A stretch of 64,000 nt of DNA from Hofstenia miamia. Taxonomy: Eukaryota > Xenacoelomorpha > Acoela. The stretch is from assembly GCA_004352715.1 (NCBI GenBank), contig SCFE01000045.1, positions 25,596 to 89,595 on the forward strand. The letters are read 5' to 3'. How positions within the stretch are numbered: position 1 is the stretch's first letter; every line of letters begins with the position of its first letter. The notes under the pieces are model-generated. The model did no database searches and was not told the origin of the DNA. It saw only the letters and a program-made list of their open reading frames with translations. Made by a program: the position numbers and the translations under genes. This document shows positions 24,441-37,230 of this stretch, in pieces.

Positions 24441-25709
24441 GGGTGCGTTCGCGCAACGCACCGGTTTTGCACAAAGTGTCAACTAGAGCATTCGCGCATC
24501 CACCGGTTTGCATTTTCAGTGCCCACTGAAAGCCAACTGTAAACAGCGGAAGGGTTTGTTTATTTAACAATTAAATTTCATGCACACTACATTCGCGGTG
24601 GCAGCGGTAGTCAACCTAATTTACTCTTATCCAATCAAATGTTGCTTATTAACAAGCTCGTTTCTTATTCGCCTATTACTAAGACGATTTTACCTAAAGA
24701 TTAGTATTTAGCACCTATATAGTTTTTTTTGCATACCAATATCACTTTAATCCAATTTATAATAAATACTCGATCTCTGGTAAATATAACCCGGAACTGT
24801 ACACTTTGGTACGTGTTTTACAATGCTACTTCAATGAAAACTCGAAGTTTGTATTAAAATTAATTAATTAGGTTCGGCTCGGTTCGTACATAAAATCATT
24901 GAATATTTTTTAAATATATTGGGCTCAAAGAATTTTTTATACATAGCTCTTCCTATTGTTTAATAAACATTTCTTAAATAAGATTGTAAAAAAGGCATAC
25001 TGAATGAAAAAATAAGAAGAATCTGCATAATCAAATTTAAAAGCAGAACTATTAATTTGCTTTGCCTAAAATAGATTCGTTTTGGGCTCGTTGTATATCA
25101 ACGACTGTGCTCCAAGCTCGGCTCGTTGACAAATCTGTTTAGAGGAGTACAAAACAATGTTATTAACCAAAAAATACAGCAGCCAAACTCAAATCTATAG
25201 GTTACTTTGAAAAAATATTGATAAATAGGTTTGATAAAATACAAATTTTACGAATATCTATGTTACTGTACTATTAAAATATCAGAAATATCAAAAATAT
25301 CATGATATGTTAGATAAAAAACAGATTTATATATTTATATTTTTAAAAACGTATTATTATACCAATCCCTCGTTAAAATTGAAATTTTCTGTTTCCTTAG
25401 CTAATTATTCAAGGTTATGCAAATAGATGGGGTGTTATAAATTTACATATGTCAAATAATTCTTCAATTTTTGACTTTTTATAAAATTTAATTGATTTCA
25501 GCCAAACCCAACTAAAAAGCGAATCAGTTGGCGTTTCATGCACACTGATTTTGCAAACCGGTGGATTGCGCGAATGCTCCAGTTGACGCTGAGTCCAAAA
25601 CCGGTGGATTGCGCGAATAGGTTGGTAAACAACGGAATGCTATCGCGAATACGTTGACAACTGAAAGCCAACTGTTCAGTTGTGCCGGTTTGCGATCGCG
25701 AACGCACCC
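24441..25709. mobile_element. Innermost Harbinger-like TIR element
   Basis: GGGTGCGTTCGCG at 24441-24453 is the exact complement of CGCGAACGCACCC at 25697-25709. The 3-bp direct repeat ATT flanks it (24438-24440, 25710-25712), the duplication length of PIF/Harbinger elements. Subterminal motifs such as ACCGGTTTTGCA and CCGGTGGATTGCGCGAA occur inverted at both ends. No transposase ORF is visible in its 1269 bp. It interrupts the CTATCGACTTTTATCAGC element. Confidence 0.88.
24860..25145 (+). repeat. Interspersed GCTCGG-bearing repeat, copy 1
   Basis: An AT-rich body bounded by GGTTCGGCTCGGTTCGTAC on the left and GTGCTCCAAGCTCGGCTCG on the right. A diverged copy lies inverted at 59780-60080; shared blocks include AATAAACATTTCTTAAATAA and GGCATACTGAATGAAAAAAT. 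It has no ORF. It is nested inside the Harbinger-like element or is part of it. Confidence 0.75.
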
Positions 25710-26259
25710 ATTATCAGATGACAGTAATCTGGCTGTTTTGCTAAAAAAAATAGGATGGAGCGTTCAGACTATCGACTTTTATCAGCCGATAAAAAAGCAG
25801 TTAGAGTGTTCACACTACGACTTTTATCACCGATTTCTTGACAGATGATAAAAGTCGATAGTGGGAACACATCTTAAGCCAACAGAAAAATATAACTTCC
25901 TAGCTTAATCCTATCTTTGTAACACGGCCCTAGATACAGCAATAAAATTTTAGCCATTGTATTTTCTAAATTGCAAAAAGAAAAAAATGTGCCCCAAAAT
26001 CACCACTTTAGACGGTAGATTTTTAGATCAGGTCAATTAGAACTTATCAGATCAGGTTAGGTTTGCATCATCGTAATTCAGGTCCAGGACAAAACATGAT
26101 CGGAATCAGGTGTAATTAGGTTTGACAATATGCATGAAGTTTTTGATCATTTATATATCACTTTGATTTTATTAAGTGGAAAAATATTGTTAAAATCACC
26201 ATGGTTTTGGTACGCATCCGAAATTTGTTTATAGGCTGGCGGAGAACGTCTAAAATAAA

Positions 26260-27190
26260 TGTACCGCTCATGCAATGAATCTGCTGATCAAAGACATTTG
26301 TGAAATGGACGAAAATGCAGCAATTTTGATCAAAGCTGTTACTGCTGTTCGGTATGTCAAGGAACGCCATCTTGTTCTCGCGAAATGCAGGGAAATCAAG
26401 GACAGTTTAAAAATTGCTAAGCACGTTTCATTGCCTGTAGCGACGCGCTGGTACTCACAACATCAGTGCTTACGGAATTTGCTAGAATTCAAAAGCGCAA
26501 TGTCCCTTCTGAGCATTGACAGAGTAATTGAAGATGTGTAACCCGTTCAAGTTCAAAAACGCAACGAGTTTAATTCAATAGTGTCCAGGCCGAATTTCGG
26601 CAATCGTTGAAGAAACTTTGTGAGCTGATTGAGTATCCTTCAAAAGTGAGCGGGAAATTGGAGAAAGATACAACTGATCTCTCTATTATCTACAGCAAAT
26701 TTCATAGCGTGTTCAAATCTTATAAGAGCATTTTTACAGAGGCGGAAAAATTGCATTATATGAACTTAATTGAAAGCAATGGAATTTTCTTCACACTGAA
26801 TCAATGGGTTTTGCATATCTTAGTCCATAAGAACACAATGTCTGACATGATGGTGGACAGACCAAGTTGACACAGTTACACAAATTCGACAATATGCAGC
26901 GACTTTTTTTGCAAATGAAGACAGTGCTGCAGCATTCAATCATCAACTGAATGAGTTTCTGGGAAGATTTTAATCTGTAAGCAATTTTCGTAGACAGTAC
27001 TTTGGTCTCAAACCTTACGAATATTGGATTGTTTATGGCCAATACGACTTTCCAATTTTAGCTGAAAGAGCTCTTCGTGTTTTTTCTGTGCCTCGCTCAA
27101 ACACTTCAAGTGAACGAGCGTGGAACACTTTCGACTTCTTACATTCAAAAAACGAACTCGCTTGATGACAACAAAAGTCGAAAAATTGTC
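26260..27190 (+). pseudogene. hAT-family transposase remnant
   Basis: Three open stretches belong to one broken hAT transposase. First (26260-26541): CTAHAMNLLIKDIC is the hAT C-x2-H...LLxKD motif, followed by VSLPVATRWYS, the conserved TRW block. Second (26607-26870): the helical domain between catalytic blocks. Third (about 26990-27170): PYEYWIVYGQYDFPILAERAL and VPRSNTSSERAW, the C-terminal hAT dimerisation block (YW......P.LA..A, P.S...SER). Frameshifts lie between the stretches. The catalytic N-terminal portion and the TIRs were not found. Confidence 0.88.
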
Positions 27191-28686
27191 TTATTTACAT
27201 TAATGCAGTTTTGTTAGATGATAATTCTTTAAATTACATGGTACCAGAACCTGATTCAGATTATAATTAAGGTAGAGCCAAATTTTCAAAACTGATATTT
27301 ATGTACAATTTGTTAACATTCTGTTTTAAATTAGTTTAGTTAAATTCGTTTAACAAAAAATTCCAACTTTTGTGTATCTCATTTTTTGTGGGTATGTCGC
27401 TTTTTTGTCAATGACCAAAACTACTTGATATGGTTGCTCCTGAAAACGTTTTGTGTTTGTCAGCAACTGATTTCTTTTAATTACCGCAGGTACTAGTACA
27501 TTATTGGTATGTACGGCACATGTATGATGCGTACGGTATCCCAAATTGCTGGTACTATCACAATGCTAACTATACAAATATCTACTAGAATTTCTCGATT
27601 TTGGTCAACTATTTTACATAAATTGTGTGCTATATTATATGAGGTGTACAATCAGGGCTTTCAATTCAAATTCAAATTTTTAGAAAAATTTCAAACTTTC
27701 AAATCAAATTATTAAAAATTCCAAAATTCAAATTTCAAATCCAATTTTGAAGGCTAAAGAGCAAAGTTTGATATTCAAATTTTAGCAACTTTACACATCA
27801 ACAATTTATTTAATTTTTCCAATGCTATTTTATGGTAATATTAAACTTAATAAATTTAACATTCATGTATTCAATGTATTAATCCAAACAACTTATATTG
27901 CCTTTAAAGTCAGCAACCGTTTTATTCACATTGTCAAAAAAATTCCAAAACTTAAGAAATTGAGGTATTTTGGCAATTTGGACACATCTATGGATAAGTG
28001 TGCTCCCTGTTTCTGTTATGTTAAAAATTATTCTTGTGTTTGAAATACATTCTTCCCTTGCCTAGTGTTCCCCATGGTACCAACAAATAGCCTCAACTTC
28101 TTTGTTTACTGTTAACCCCGGTACCGTCCAGACGCGATCTGCGAAAGTCAGAAGTCGTCGCGTGATATAATGAAAATGAAAGAAGGGTATCTTTTCCTAT
28201 TGCTCTTTTCAGATATGAGATATCTTCATTAGTCTTTGCGTCATGAGTGCTTAAAAAATTGTATATGCAAACTATCACAAATTGTAGAGAAGTATCAAAC
28301 TTTTTTATTGAAAGCAAACAAAAATGCTTAAGATGTTTTAAATCATTAAGTTGGTGGTTAGCCGTGCGATTTTACCAAAGTGTGACAGATCACATGTCTA
28401 ACCGTAGCCTTAATAAAACATGTTTTCCCAGGGTTTTAATATTTTAACAAGCCATTTTTTGGAGAAAATGCTTCGCAATTAAGAGGTGGTAAACAGCGAT
28501 ATTCATTTAAAAGCAGTTTAAGAGACATTCACAATTGTGGTTGAAAACAGCAGATTTGAATAAATTTTGTTTAAATGCAGCAAACCTGCTGTGAGTGCAA
28601 AAGCATTTCTTGACATTCTTGTACACAATGCTATAGTCACTTCTTTTTAATCGGCAGATGTTGAATTTGAATTTGTTGACTTGTAT

Positions 28687-28704
28687 TGTCTAGACGTCTA
28701 GACA
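28687..28704. repeat. 18-bp perfect palindrome
   Basis: TGTCTAGACGTCTAGACA is its own reverse complement. One such palindrome in a window this size is not far from chance. Confidence 0.6.
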
Positions 28705-28948
28705 TTCATTAAAATGAAAACATTCCCCCAAGAACCTTACCTTTTATTACCTAAGCACTCCATTGACTAGCGTGCACAACTCATAATACAATATCGGTGT
28801 TTGTAAATATATCCCTTTGACTGATTATTTTTCTCGCAATAGTGTTGTTCATTTAGATATCTGACTAGATGCATTTTTGTAGATACATGATGTTGCTATT
28901 TCGCTTTAAATTTGTTGTACTATGGGATAGCAGAAGATCATAATAATG

Positions 28949-28994
28949 TTGTCGCCTACGTGTCTATAAGCTTGTCGCCTATGCGTCTATAAGC
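28949..28994. repeat. Two tandem 23-bp units
   Basis: TGTCGCCTACGTGTCTATAA followed by GCT, then a second adjacent copy differing only in two or three bases. No larger array is present. Confidence 0.75.
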
Positions 28995-30344
28995 TATTGG
29001 GTTAAAATTAGTTTATTTAAAAAAAGGCTAAAATATTTGTTCTCATTGAGATAAGTTCCGTATAGTGATGTAAGTAATGACCATTATTGCAATTGTTTTA
29101 TAACTGTTATATTGACTTTTTCTTAAACAATCTAGTTGAATCATTTATCCATGACACCTTTCAGTGCTACTTTTATATCACAAGCAAAGCTAGTTGTCTG
29201 TTAGGTTCTCTACACACAAGCTACTTTTGAGATCAATCACAACAAGTGAATTAATGTCATTCTATGACTGTGCTTAGTTATACCAATTTTGAATTTGATG
29301 GTTTGACAACTCCACCTGTCAAAATGTCATTGCAACTTGAAACAACTATGCAGTGGAAACACTTAAATAAATGCCATTAATGCTCACTTTTTGATTGTTT
29401 TTTCATTGTCTTAGCATGCAAACCGAAAGACATACTGAGTCAACTTAATTACACACTTCACAAATATTTTAAGAATTTGATATGAGAAAACAGTGAATTA
29501 AAAAATTTCTGCATTATCATTTGCACTTCTAAAATGGCCATAATTAAGTTTTTTATTTTTCATTACTTCCATTAACGGATTTTTAAGAAAAAAAATTTCC
29601 ATTAATTTCAAATTAATTTTCGAGTAGCCCTGATAATTATATTTAGAATTATGTTTCTTTTCTATTCACAATTCTTTTAAATCTCATCCTTTCAGAACAC
29701 CTGGAAATTCTAAGGGAATTGTTAACTTGTGCACCTCGCTCAATTTCAATAGAATTGCATTGCATTAAAATGGCATTGAAAATTCAGAAGTGCTAATTAG
29801 AAGGGCTGTTTTGATGATATTTTCGTAAATGGTTGCGCTTTGCATTAGGTATGAAATATGATCGGATACATTATGGAAATCTCAAAAGTTTGGGAAACAT
29901 TTATTTCTTTGCATTCAGACAACCAAGAGAAAACAATTAAGTTACAAGGTTTTAACTTTAAGAGATATCTACAAGCTTTACAACGGAGATTTCTTTAGAG
30001 TTATATATTTTTACAATTTTGTGACCAACAGTAGAATTAAATGCACTTTCAATAGTGTTCCAAAGTTTAATATTTTGGAAATTGTTGTCAGGAGAGTAGC
30101 AGTTCATGGAGAAGCCCAATTTCTGCGAATGGCATAAAAACTTGTTTTCCTGGTAAATATGATAGGGATCATCATCTTGCTAAAATAAATGTTGATTTTA
30201 TGTAATTAATTTTACTAACAAGCAGACTCCAAACACCATGCAAATTGCCACAACATCTTGATTTCTATAATAGTAAAGGAAACAATTTTTCACTAAAAAT
30301 ATATTTGATCATAAAAGCAATATTTACAAATTTATATTTTACCA

Positions 30345-31130
30345 AAGCATTCAATTTTGCGGTGTTATGCTTTTTCTTGCCAATTGCATGTTCGATAAGG
30401 TGATCAATACCATCAAATCGAAGGAAATCCGAAGGTTTGCAAACATTTTTCAGTAGAAGAGAGAGGTGGGCGTCAAATTGTCTTTGGGGAAATTTCTCTC
30501 ATAAAACCTAACTGTCGAACATGCTCATTTCGACTATGAAAGTATAAGAACCATGCATTGGAAAGAGAATAGTTCAGCTGTCAATTGAAAATGCCATACC
30601 ATCACTTTTTTGTGAATGTTGACACGATATGTATTCAAATTTCGGTAAATATAATCCGTTCTTCTCAATTCGTATGTTGCATTGATTGATACCGTTGGGC
30701 TGTAAAATGCAGATTTTTTATTTTGTGATCTCGAATAACGTGCAGTAGTTATCATTGGGTGGACTGAATGTGAATTTGATATTATTGTGACAACTGCACT
30801 GTCGAACCATCTTGCAATGTCCACATCACAATTTGAACAATAGCTCATTCCGCCTAGTACTTTTTCTTCATCTTGTCCCTTGCAGTGTTCAGAGCAGATT
30901 TTGTAATACGATCAAACCTTATTGTTCCCGTGGAAGAACAACCACGGCGTTTAATTTCATTGAATAGTTTCATTGAAGAAAATAGTTTGCCATGATAGAC
31001 ATTGTAATGAATATTGAGATGATGATTCAAATTAAAAGAGGTGCCCTCGGTTTCTCAAGACTTTCATTATCAGAATTGGTATATCTGCCTTGGTAAAGGC
31101 CAAATATAAACGCCTCTTCCATTTCATCAT
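30345..31130 (-). pseudogene. piggyBac-like transposase remnant
   Basis: Minus-strand pieces in order: NVYHGKLFSSMKLFNEIKRRG and SSTGTIRFDRI (about 30900-31010), matching the YHIYFDNFFTS..LL..L..RGI.ATGTIR block; VDIARWFDSAVVTIISN (30780-30825), matching V.RW.DN..V..ASN; YRVNIHKKVMVWHF (about 30590-30630), matching YR..IRGKKWYW; and FDGIDHLIEH (about 30385-30425), matching the segment before the C-terminal Cys-rich domain. Several frameshifts break it. No TTAA-flanked termini were identified. Confidence 0.85.
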
Positions 31131-31699
31131 CACTTCTAATTCTAAATCTGATTCGACTTACAGCATCGAAAGCATATCAACAACAGTAAGGTGCAAGTAT
31201 TTCCTAAACACATTATTTTGAAATAGATGATATTACATCAGAAGTTCGAAAAATAATTTTGCAAATCATTTGAGAGTTAAAATAAATTATTTTTATATTG
31301 GAAATTGAAAATAAATCATTGCAATTATTGCAATAATTTTAAAATAATTTTAATCTAGAAATTGTTATTTGACTAAAAAATGTCAAAATATAAACAAAAC
31401 ACAAAACAGAGGCCCAGAAATATTCTATAATTGTTCTAGCAGTGACAGGACTACAAAAACCTCTATTTAATTTTAAAAAGCAATAATTTAAGGCAAAGGG
31501 GAGTAATTAAATGACGATGATCCTCGAGTTGGAGTCTCCAACTAGCAATTCTGAACACACTTTCAATGGCATTTGATGTTACTGGCACCCACCAAACGTT
31601 TTCTAGTCCGAATTGATAGTTGCCCTGCTTTTATAACACTGATTTACCAAACGACTATTCATTTGCTCAATTGTTGATTTTGATAATTTCTCTTGTTTC

Positions 31700-32475
31700 A
31701 AACTCTTAATCAATTCTTTTTTTGATTCTTAGAATGTTTATCTACTTTCCTCTTCAATAACTTCACAAAAGCTTGTTCAAACAGTTGCATGAACAATTGG
31801 GGATTGTGCAGATAAATATCTTTCATGTGTGTGGTAATCAGAACATCAAATAGCCTAGTTTTATCACTTTGCAATGATCTCGAAACACTTAAATTTAGAT
31901 AGAAACATGTGGAATTCCCTAAGAAACAAATTTTGTGAGTATAAAAAATTGGCCTGAACATTAACTGACTCATCAATATGCGGTAGTAGCTCAAATTAGC
32001 AATTGATCATGTGGTGCGTAGAAGACCAATGGCCAATAATGGCAATTTCAATTCCCCAGTTTGGACATAGTTTAAAGGATTCCAAAATAGACCATCCATA
32101 CAACATAAACCGAATTTATCAAACAAATCTTCTGAAGCATGTTTTCAATCTCAATGTTAATTTTTCAAGATATTTCACAATCGGCTTACTTGAAAGATTA
32201 TCTAAATTTGTATAACTTCTAGTTACAGCAGAATCTGTAAAAGTTAAGCCTTCTTAGGCAACTCAATCTAACCACTTGTATATGTTTTTCGCCTTCCTAC
32301 TAATAATTCAAATTATTGCTGTAGAATAACCAGAAGTATTATCCTCAATAATTTGCTGAAGGTAATTGGGGTGAGCCGTTTGCAAATGACTGATTATATT
32401 TTGGAAACTAGTTTTTGATGTCTATTTTCTGATTTGGCCACATTTGCATTTATATGTGTCGTTAAGACATTTGAA
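31700..32475 (-). pseudogene. BED-finger/hAT-like transposon protein remnant
   Basis: On the minus strand, TYKCKCGQIRK followed by NIISHLQTAHPNY (about 32380-32465) fits a C2H2 BED-type zinc finger (CxC...H....H). It is followed in broken frames by a helical stretch (SKPIVKYLEKL) and GWSILES...STHHM, resembling the F.DGW...STHY segment that opens the catalytic region of BED-hAT transposases. Downstream frames show no clear motif. Family assignment is moderate; the protein is clearly broken. Confidence 0.6.
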
Positions 32476-33146
32476 ATGTTTATAAGCTGTGGCTTTGTTC
32501 TACACGCTCATTCCTTTCTGCCTTCGCGCTCAATACGCGCATGCCTTAAGCAAATAAGTGCACACTGTTATCGTTTTTACCGATTTTAATCTGAAAATTT
32601 TTAATGTAAATTTATTGTTCCTTATTTCATGTCTCAGCAACATTTTCTCTTGATAAAATAATTTAGCAATTATTGCAAAATAATAGCAAATCAGAAATAA
32701 AATATTGTTATCCACATTTGTAAAATAAATTATTTCAATATATCTATTGTATTTATTTTAACAACAATTATTTATTTCCAACTTCTTTATTATAGAGGGT
32801 GTTCGCGATAAGCTAGAGGATTTTTCACTAATTTTACATATTTACACTAATTTTCTACCAAAATCCATGAATTAATGCCTAGTGTTTCTTTGATTTTCAT
32901 AGTCCATGATATCAAGTGACACCTCTTGAGAAGCTTATATTACGCAGCCCGCGATGTCTTTAGATAAACTAATTTAGCGTGATTTTATCAGAATTTTGTC
33001 AATTTTAACAGATGTTCATCAAGATGTACTGCGGATTTACCTATTTGGAAATTAGTGACACATTATCAAATGCCGCATGCTCTGTTGCAATGATTCAACA
33101 GTACACAATTCATTGGAAACCTCCATTTTAAGGAAAACTTAAAATC
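32476..33146. other. No gene seen
   Basis: AT-rich spacer. GAGGGTGTTCGCGATAAGC at about 32797 resembles a transposon terminus, but no inverted partner was found. Confidence 0.35.
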
Positions 33147-35404
33147 GGGTTTACTTTGAACAATTTACGAAAACGTGCAGTATTTTTCCAAATTCCAACA
33201 TTAAAATGATTATCAATCCATTTTTATACGGAAAATTCTGTTTTTCCGGAATTCTACATTTAAAAGAATATCAATACATGTTTTATGCTCTTAAAGGAAA
33301 GAGAACATGGTGCATCCTGTTACTAAGCAGTAAACACAAAAGGCAGCACTTAAATGTCAACGTAATAATAGGAAGGTACTTGTGAGCAGTTGCAACAAGT
33401 GTTAATTGCGAAACACGATTCGCATGCCCACATCTTACATTTCCGGGACTGCAGCCAATCTTCTTCGGTTTGGCTCCACAGAGCTTCGCACACGCAGCAG
33501 AAGGTATTGTTATTTGATCTAGAACTGTTTGATTCGTGTTTGCTTTTTCTTCTGAGTTTGAAAATCCACACAGCGCATTTGGGAGACTGGTGGGATCATG
33601 ACATCTGCCGTAGAAGACGATTTGTCTGAAATCGACGGGCCGAGTACCGGTACGCCCTCGTCCACGGTAGAACCATCATGTACTGTTATGTCATGTACAG
33701 TGATGCTTTTTCCTGGCTGAACATTCAGTGTCTTTCACTTTGAACTTCACTACACCGAATTTTCAACACATCACATTTTAGACAGAAGGTCGATTACGTT
33801 CTGTGAAACATGTTCCTGAGATCTTTTGACATTTTCTTTATGATCAGGTAACCTTACCAAAACGGCCTCACGATTCAAACGACAAATGCCACATTTTTTG
33901 AAACCAGCAATAAGATTTTGGCTTGTTTCTTTGACGTCGAGATATAAGAGTGAAAAAGGTTTCTTCAGTAGCCTGGGAAAAACGTGACTGTTTCCAATTT
34001 ACTTTTTACAGTTGATTTCCATTCACCCAATACTTATCGCCAAAGTCGTTTCAAAAGTCCAAAGAAAGCGGCATCTAGCGGCTGGCTGTAGATGTGTAGA
34101 ATTCGGCGTTAAACATACAAACTTGACATTGCGGTCTTCGCACAACGCCAAAACGCGTTCCGTAAAGTGGCTGGACAAATTGTCACCCACAAGGACTTAG
34201 TTCCTTCCATTTTTTTGCATAATTAATGAATACTGCTTCAAACCAATAGGTGAAGCACGTGGAGTCGAACCATCCAGAAGAACTGCGGTTATATTTTGTT
34301 TTGGACGCTCCACCTTCGTTCCAAGAACTCCATTAGTTTTCAGATTTATACATCACGTACGCTGGCAGCGTTTGACCGCTTGCAGATCCACAGAACATCA
34401 TTGACGTTGTAGACTTTGACCTATTTTTACACGTTAAGGGCATTGTGTACCTTTTTTGAAGATGCATTTTTAGTACCTGTTTCATCTGATAAATTGGTCT
34501 CATCGTAGTTGAAGATGTGAACAGGCTCAAATAGAGGTTCCATCCTCGTTTAACAAATTTGTCTCCAAATTATCAAAATATTGGTTATTGCATTGGCAGA
34601 AACGTCGGCCCGCGATTTTTTGATAGTTTGACATTTTCTGTAAGCCATCGCGTTTTGATGGCGTTTCAGAAAAGATCGTGCAAATTCTATTCCTGGAGGG
34701 TTGCCCTTGAATTGCTCTACGGTTCTTTTCTGTTGATCTAACATATGTGTAACAAGAAGTCGCAGACTTCTGCAACTGTCACTAAATGATCGACTTAGTG
34801 TTTTTCTTCGTCTTCTGACAAGACAGTTGAATGACCAGGTTGGTTTTTTGAAATATTTTTCATATTAAAGTGAAGGTGTACCCTTTGAGATTTTGTACTC
34901 TGACACTTTTGATAAACTTGCCACCCTTTATAGCATTTGGAGCTTGCTGGAGTGTTCTTGAACTATGCGCTTTATATTTTCTTGTATTGAGTCTCCGTTT
35001 GTAATGGGGCTACTTTGAACACTGTTCAAAATAACCCGTGTCATTGAATTGCGAGAAAGGTTTTATTAAATTAAGTTTTTGCTTTTTCAACGACATTAAG
35101 GCTTTTTAAATAAATTTATTATGTTAGAATATATTGTGATAACAAAACTACTATAGATTATTTACCAAAAAGCGATAAGTTAAGTGCAATCTACATAAAA
35201 GTTTGCACCGCTCACTTTTCACGAAAAAATCGTAATTTTGAAAGTGTTCGCCATATTTAAACCGACAACATATTTAAACAAAAGCATTATTAAGCGATTA
35301 TCCAAACCTTAATAATTGAAAATAGATAAGCTTCTTTCATAACTTATGCAGTGGTAAGCATGAACAGCCACGGGCAATAAATTGAAAGTTTGTTCAAAGT
35401 AACC
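33147..35404 (-). mobile_element. Pogo/Jerky-like DNA transposon, degraded
   Basis: Candidate ends: CGGGTTTACTTTGAACA at about 33150 and the complement of GGGGTTACTTTGAACA near 35390-35405. Additional ACTTTGAACA copies near 35015 look subterminal. The transposase remnant occupies most of the middle on the minus strand. The exact ends are uncertain by tens of bases because the TIRs are imperfect. Confidence 0.65.
33350..34800 (-). pseudogene. Pogo/Jerky-like transposase remnant with Cys-rich tail
   Basis: Minus-strand order: NPPGIEFARSFLKRHQNAMAYR at 34640-34700 matches the CENP-B-type second helix-turn-helix; FNYDETNLSDETG near 34470-34510 is the first catalytic Asp; STTSMMFCGSASGQTLPAYV at 34340-34420 follows it; VGDNLSSHFTERVLALCEDRN near 34130-34195 is the second Asp; PNSTHLQP and DAAFFGLLKRLW near 34050-34110 are the last block. 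At 33390-33510 the tail reads CCVCEALW..TEEDWLQSRKCKMWACESC, a Cys-rich PHD-like terminus seen in some members of this family. Frameshifts and stops separate the parts. Confidence 0.82.
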
Positions 35405-36779
35405 CCATAGTTCAATATAGCCCGGTTTGCGGTAACTATGAAAATTTTATAAAACGAATTAGATTGTGATGAACAAGAAGGTGGACATTTTGAACAATTA
35501 CTATAGTAGACATGAATTAGTACATATTATTGTGTTAACTAAGCTTACGTTTTATTTATTTATTACCTATCATGTTTTAATACATATTATACTAAGATTT
35601 GCGAAAATTCCTCCAGCGTGTATATGACAATATTTATATATGTTCCATCAAAGTATTTTAACCACTTTATATGATATTTTGCTGCATGTAAAGACAACAA
35701 GCAAGATGCAATAAACTACTTTTTTTATCAAAGTCATTCATTAAATAGCCTAGCGTGGATTATAGTCTACATTGAATAAATTCATGTGTTATGTTTGATG
35801 TGCCAAATAAATAGTGTTTCTTAAAAAAATGATAGTCTGTAAATAAAACGTTATTTTTAGTATAATCAGTACATGCCTTTCTCTTTCTTTGCAGGTGATC
35901 TCCCTTCGTTTTTATTGGCTGTTATAATATCATGAACAGTACTTTTAGGTAAATTGATCAACTACGAAATCGTTCAAAATAGAACATTTTATGCATAATC
36001 AGATTTCGATTAGGAGACATGAAGACTCATTATTATTATTAAGCTAAAATAGCATATCACAACCAAGTAATATATGTGAAATGTATCTTCAGCTATATAG
36101 GATTTTTAAAGGATAAGTATGTGACACATGTTTAAAATCAAATTCCATAAAACATTGATTTTGATTGGCGTTTTTGATTGATACATGAAACATAGTTTTC
36201 TGTCATATAGCCACAACAGTGTCAATCAATACTGCATGTGCTTTCCCGACAGTTAATCATCAATGAGTGTGAAACACGAGCTCGTTTAATCTTTGGCAAC
36301 CAGAGCTGAGGATGAAGCTCAAATAAATGCACCTGAATGCTAAAGTAACATCTAGATATCGCATCATTTGTATTCTAGACCTAAACTTAACAAAATTCAA
36401 TAGGCACCATAAACAAAATTGGTGTTCTATAAAAAATGCTATGGGGCAGTGTAGTCTTTATAAATGTTTGATTGAATGGTTTTTATTGATTGGCAGTGTT
36501 GTTTGTGATTTAATAACATTGTATTTAGATGCTTAATATAATTTATTTTTCTTGGTATGAATGTCACACTTAATGGGGTTCTTGTACATAGAATTGCGTT
36601 TGCACTTTAGAGTGCTTTCCATCACTCAACTGCAAGGTGCTACAACACTTCTATTTTGTATTTTGTAATGAATTTTATATGTTTATTTCATTGATCTCTT
36701 AAATCCGATTTCATTTCAGAAATGAAGTGTCTTCTAATGATAACTAACGTTTTCCACATTTTATTTTTTGTAATCCAAT
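35405..36779. other. No gene seen
   Basis: AT-rich noncoding sequence without recognised terminal repeats or protein motifs. Confidence 0.4.
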
Positions 36780-37230
36780 TTAAAAATTTAAATGTATGGT
36801 TTATTTATAAGATCAATAAGCTTAATGCAAAACTTGAACCTAAAATCAGCAATTAGCATATGTCCCGAAATCCAATGTAATTTATAATATTCAATGCACT
36901 TGTGGGGAGGGATTATATGGGATATTGTGGTTGGTAACTAATTAGAATAAAAGAACACGAAACTAATTAACACATTTCAAGAATCTAGAAATTTGTGGAC
37001 TAATTTTGATGTAAAATTTTTAAAGAATACCGAATCAAAATATCTCAAAATTATTGTGAAAGCATTTTAATTTAGATTATTTCAACCAAGTCTAAATACG
37101 AAAAATTATATTCATAAGCTATTGTTGCCAATTAAGTTTTTGTGAAATAAAATATAAAATCAAGTAAATTTTGAGGATTTCATTTATAAATACACTGGCG
37201 ATGACTTAGTAAGTAGAAATTTTTTGAATG
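36780..37230 (+). pseudogene. Penelope-like element 3' fragment (GIY-YIG region)
   Basis: In broken frames this reads NVIYNIQCTCGEGLYGI, resembling the start of a GIY-YIG endonuclease domain (N.IY.I.C.CG..Y.G), then about 180 bp later RLFQPSLNTKN..HKLLLPIK. The whole stretch is similar at DNA level to 55395-55800, the corresponding part of a second Penelope-like copy. Only the 3' end is present, as expected for a 5'-truncated retroelement. Confidence 0.65.

Larger units (their letters stand above)
24125..25871. mobile_element. Nested element with 26-bp perfect TIRs (TGTGTTCCCACTATCGACTT)
   Basis: Positions 24125-24150 and 25846-25871 are perfect 26-bp inverted repeats beginning TGTGTTCCCACTATCG. 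The CTATCGACTTTTATCAGC motif recurs internally at about 24414 and 25769 as subterminal copies. TTAA lies just outside the right end (25874-25877) and CTAA at the matching place on the left, so TTAA targeting is possible but degraded. Except for its nested insertion it is short and noncoding, a MITE-type element. Confidence 0.88.
23001..26015 (+). mobile_element. Outer pogo-like element of a four-level nest
   Basis: Left end TA|CCGTCTTACGGGGTGACTT at 22999 and right end ...CACTTTAGACGG|TA at 26017 form imperfect inverted repeats flanked by TA, the target of Tc1/mariner/pogo transposases. The transposase remnant lies at 23330-23830. A second copy of the GACGGGGTGACTTTAGCC motif near 24072 lies just before the nested insertion. 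Two further TIR elements and a GCTCGG-rich repeat are nested between 24125 and 25871. Confidence 0.65.
27191..30339. other. No gene seen; low-complexity tract at 27655-27780
   Basis: Mostly AT-rich noncoding sequence. At 27655-27780 repeated TTCAAATT words form low-complexity sequence. A GC-richer patch (CCCCGGTACCGTCCAGACGCG) sits near 28115. CAGGGCT at 27653 and AGCCCTG at about 29627 could be ends of a hAT-like element, but no target duplication supports it. Confidence 0.35.

Noticed and set aside
28687-28704. Regulatory operator at the 18-bp palindrome
   Set aside because: A single palindrome of this length is close to chance expectation in 64 kb and no gene lies nearby.
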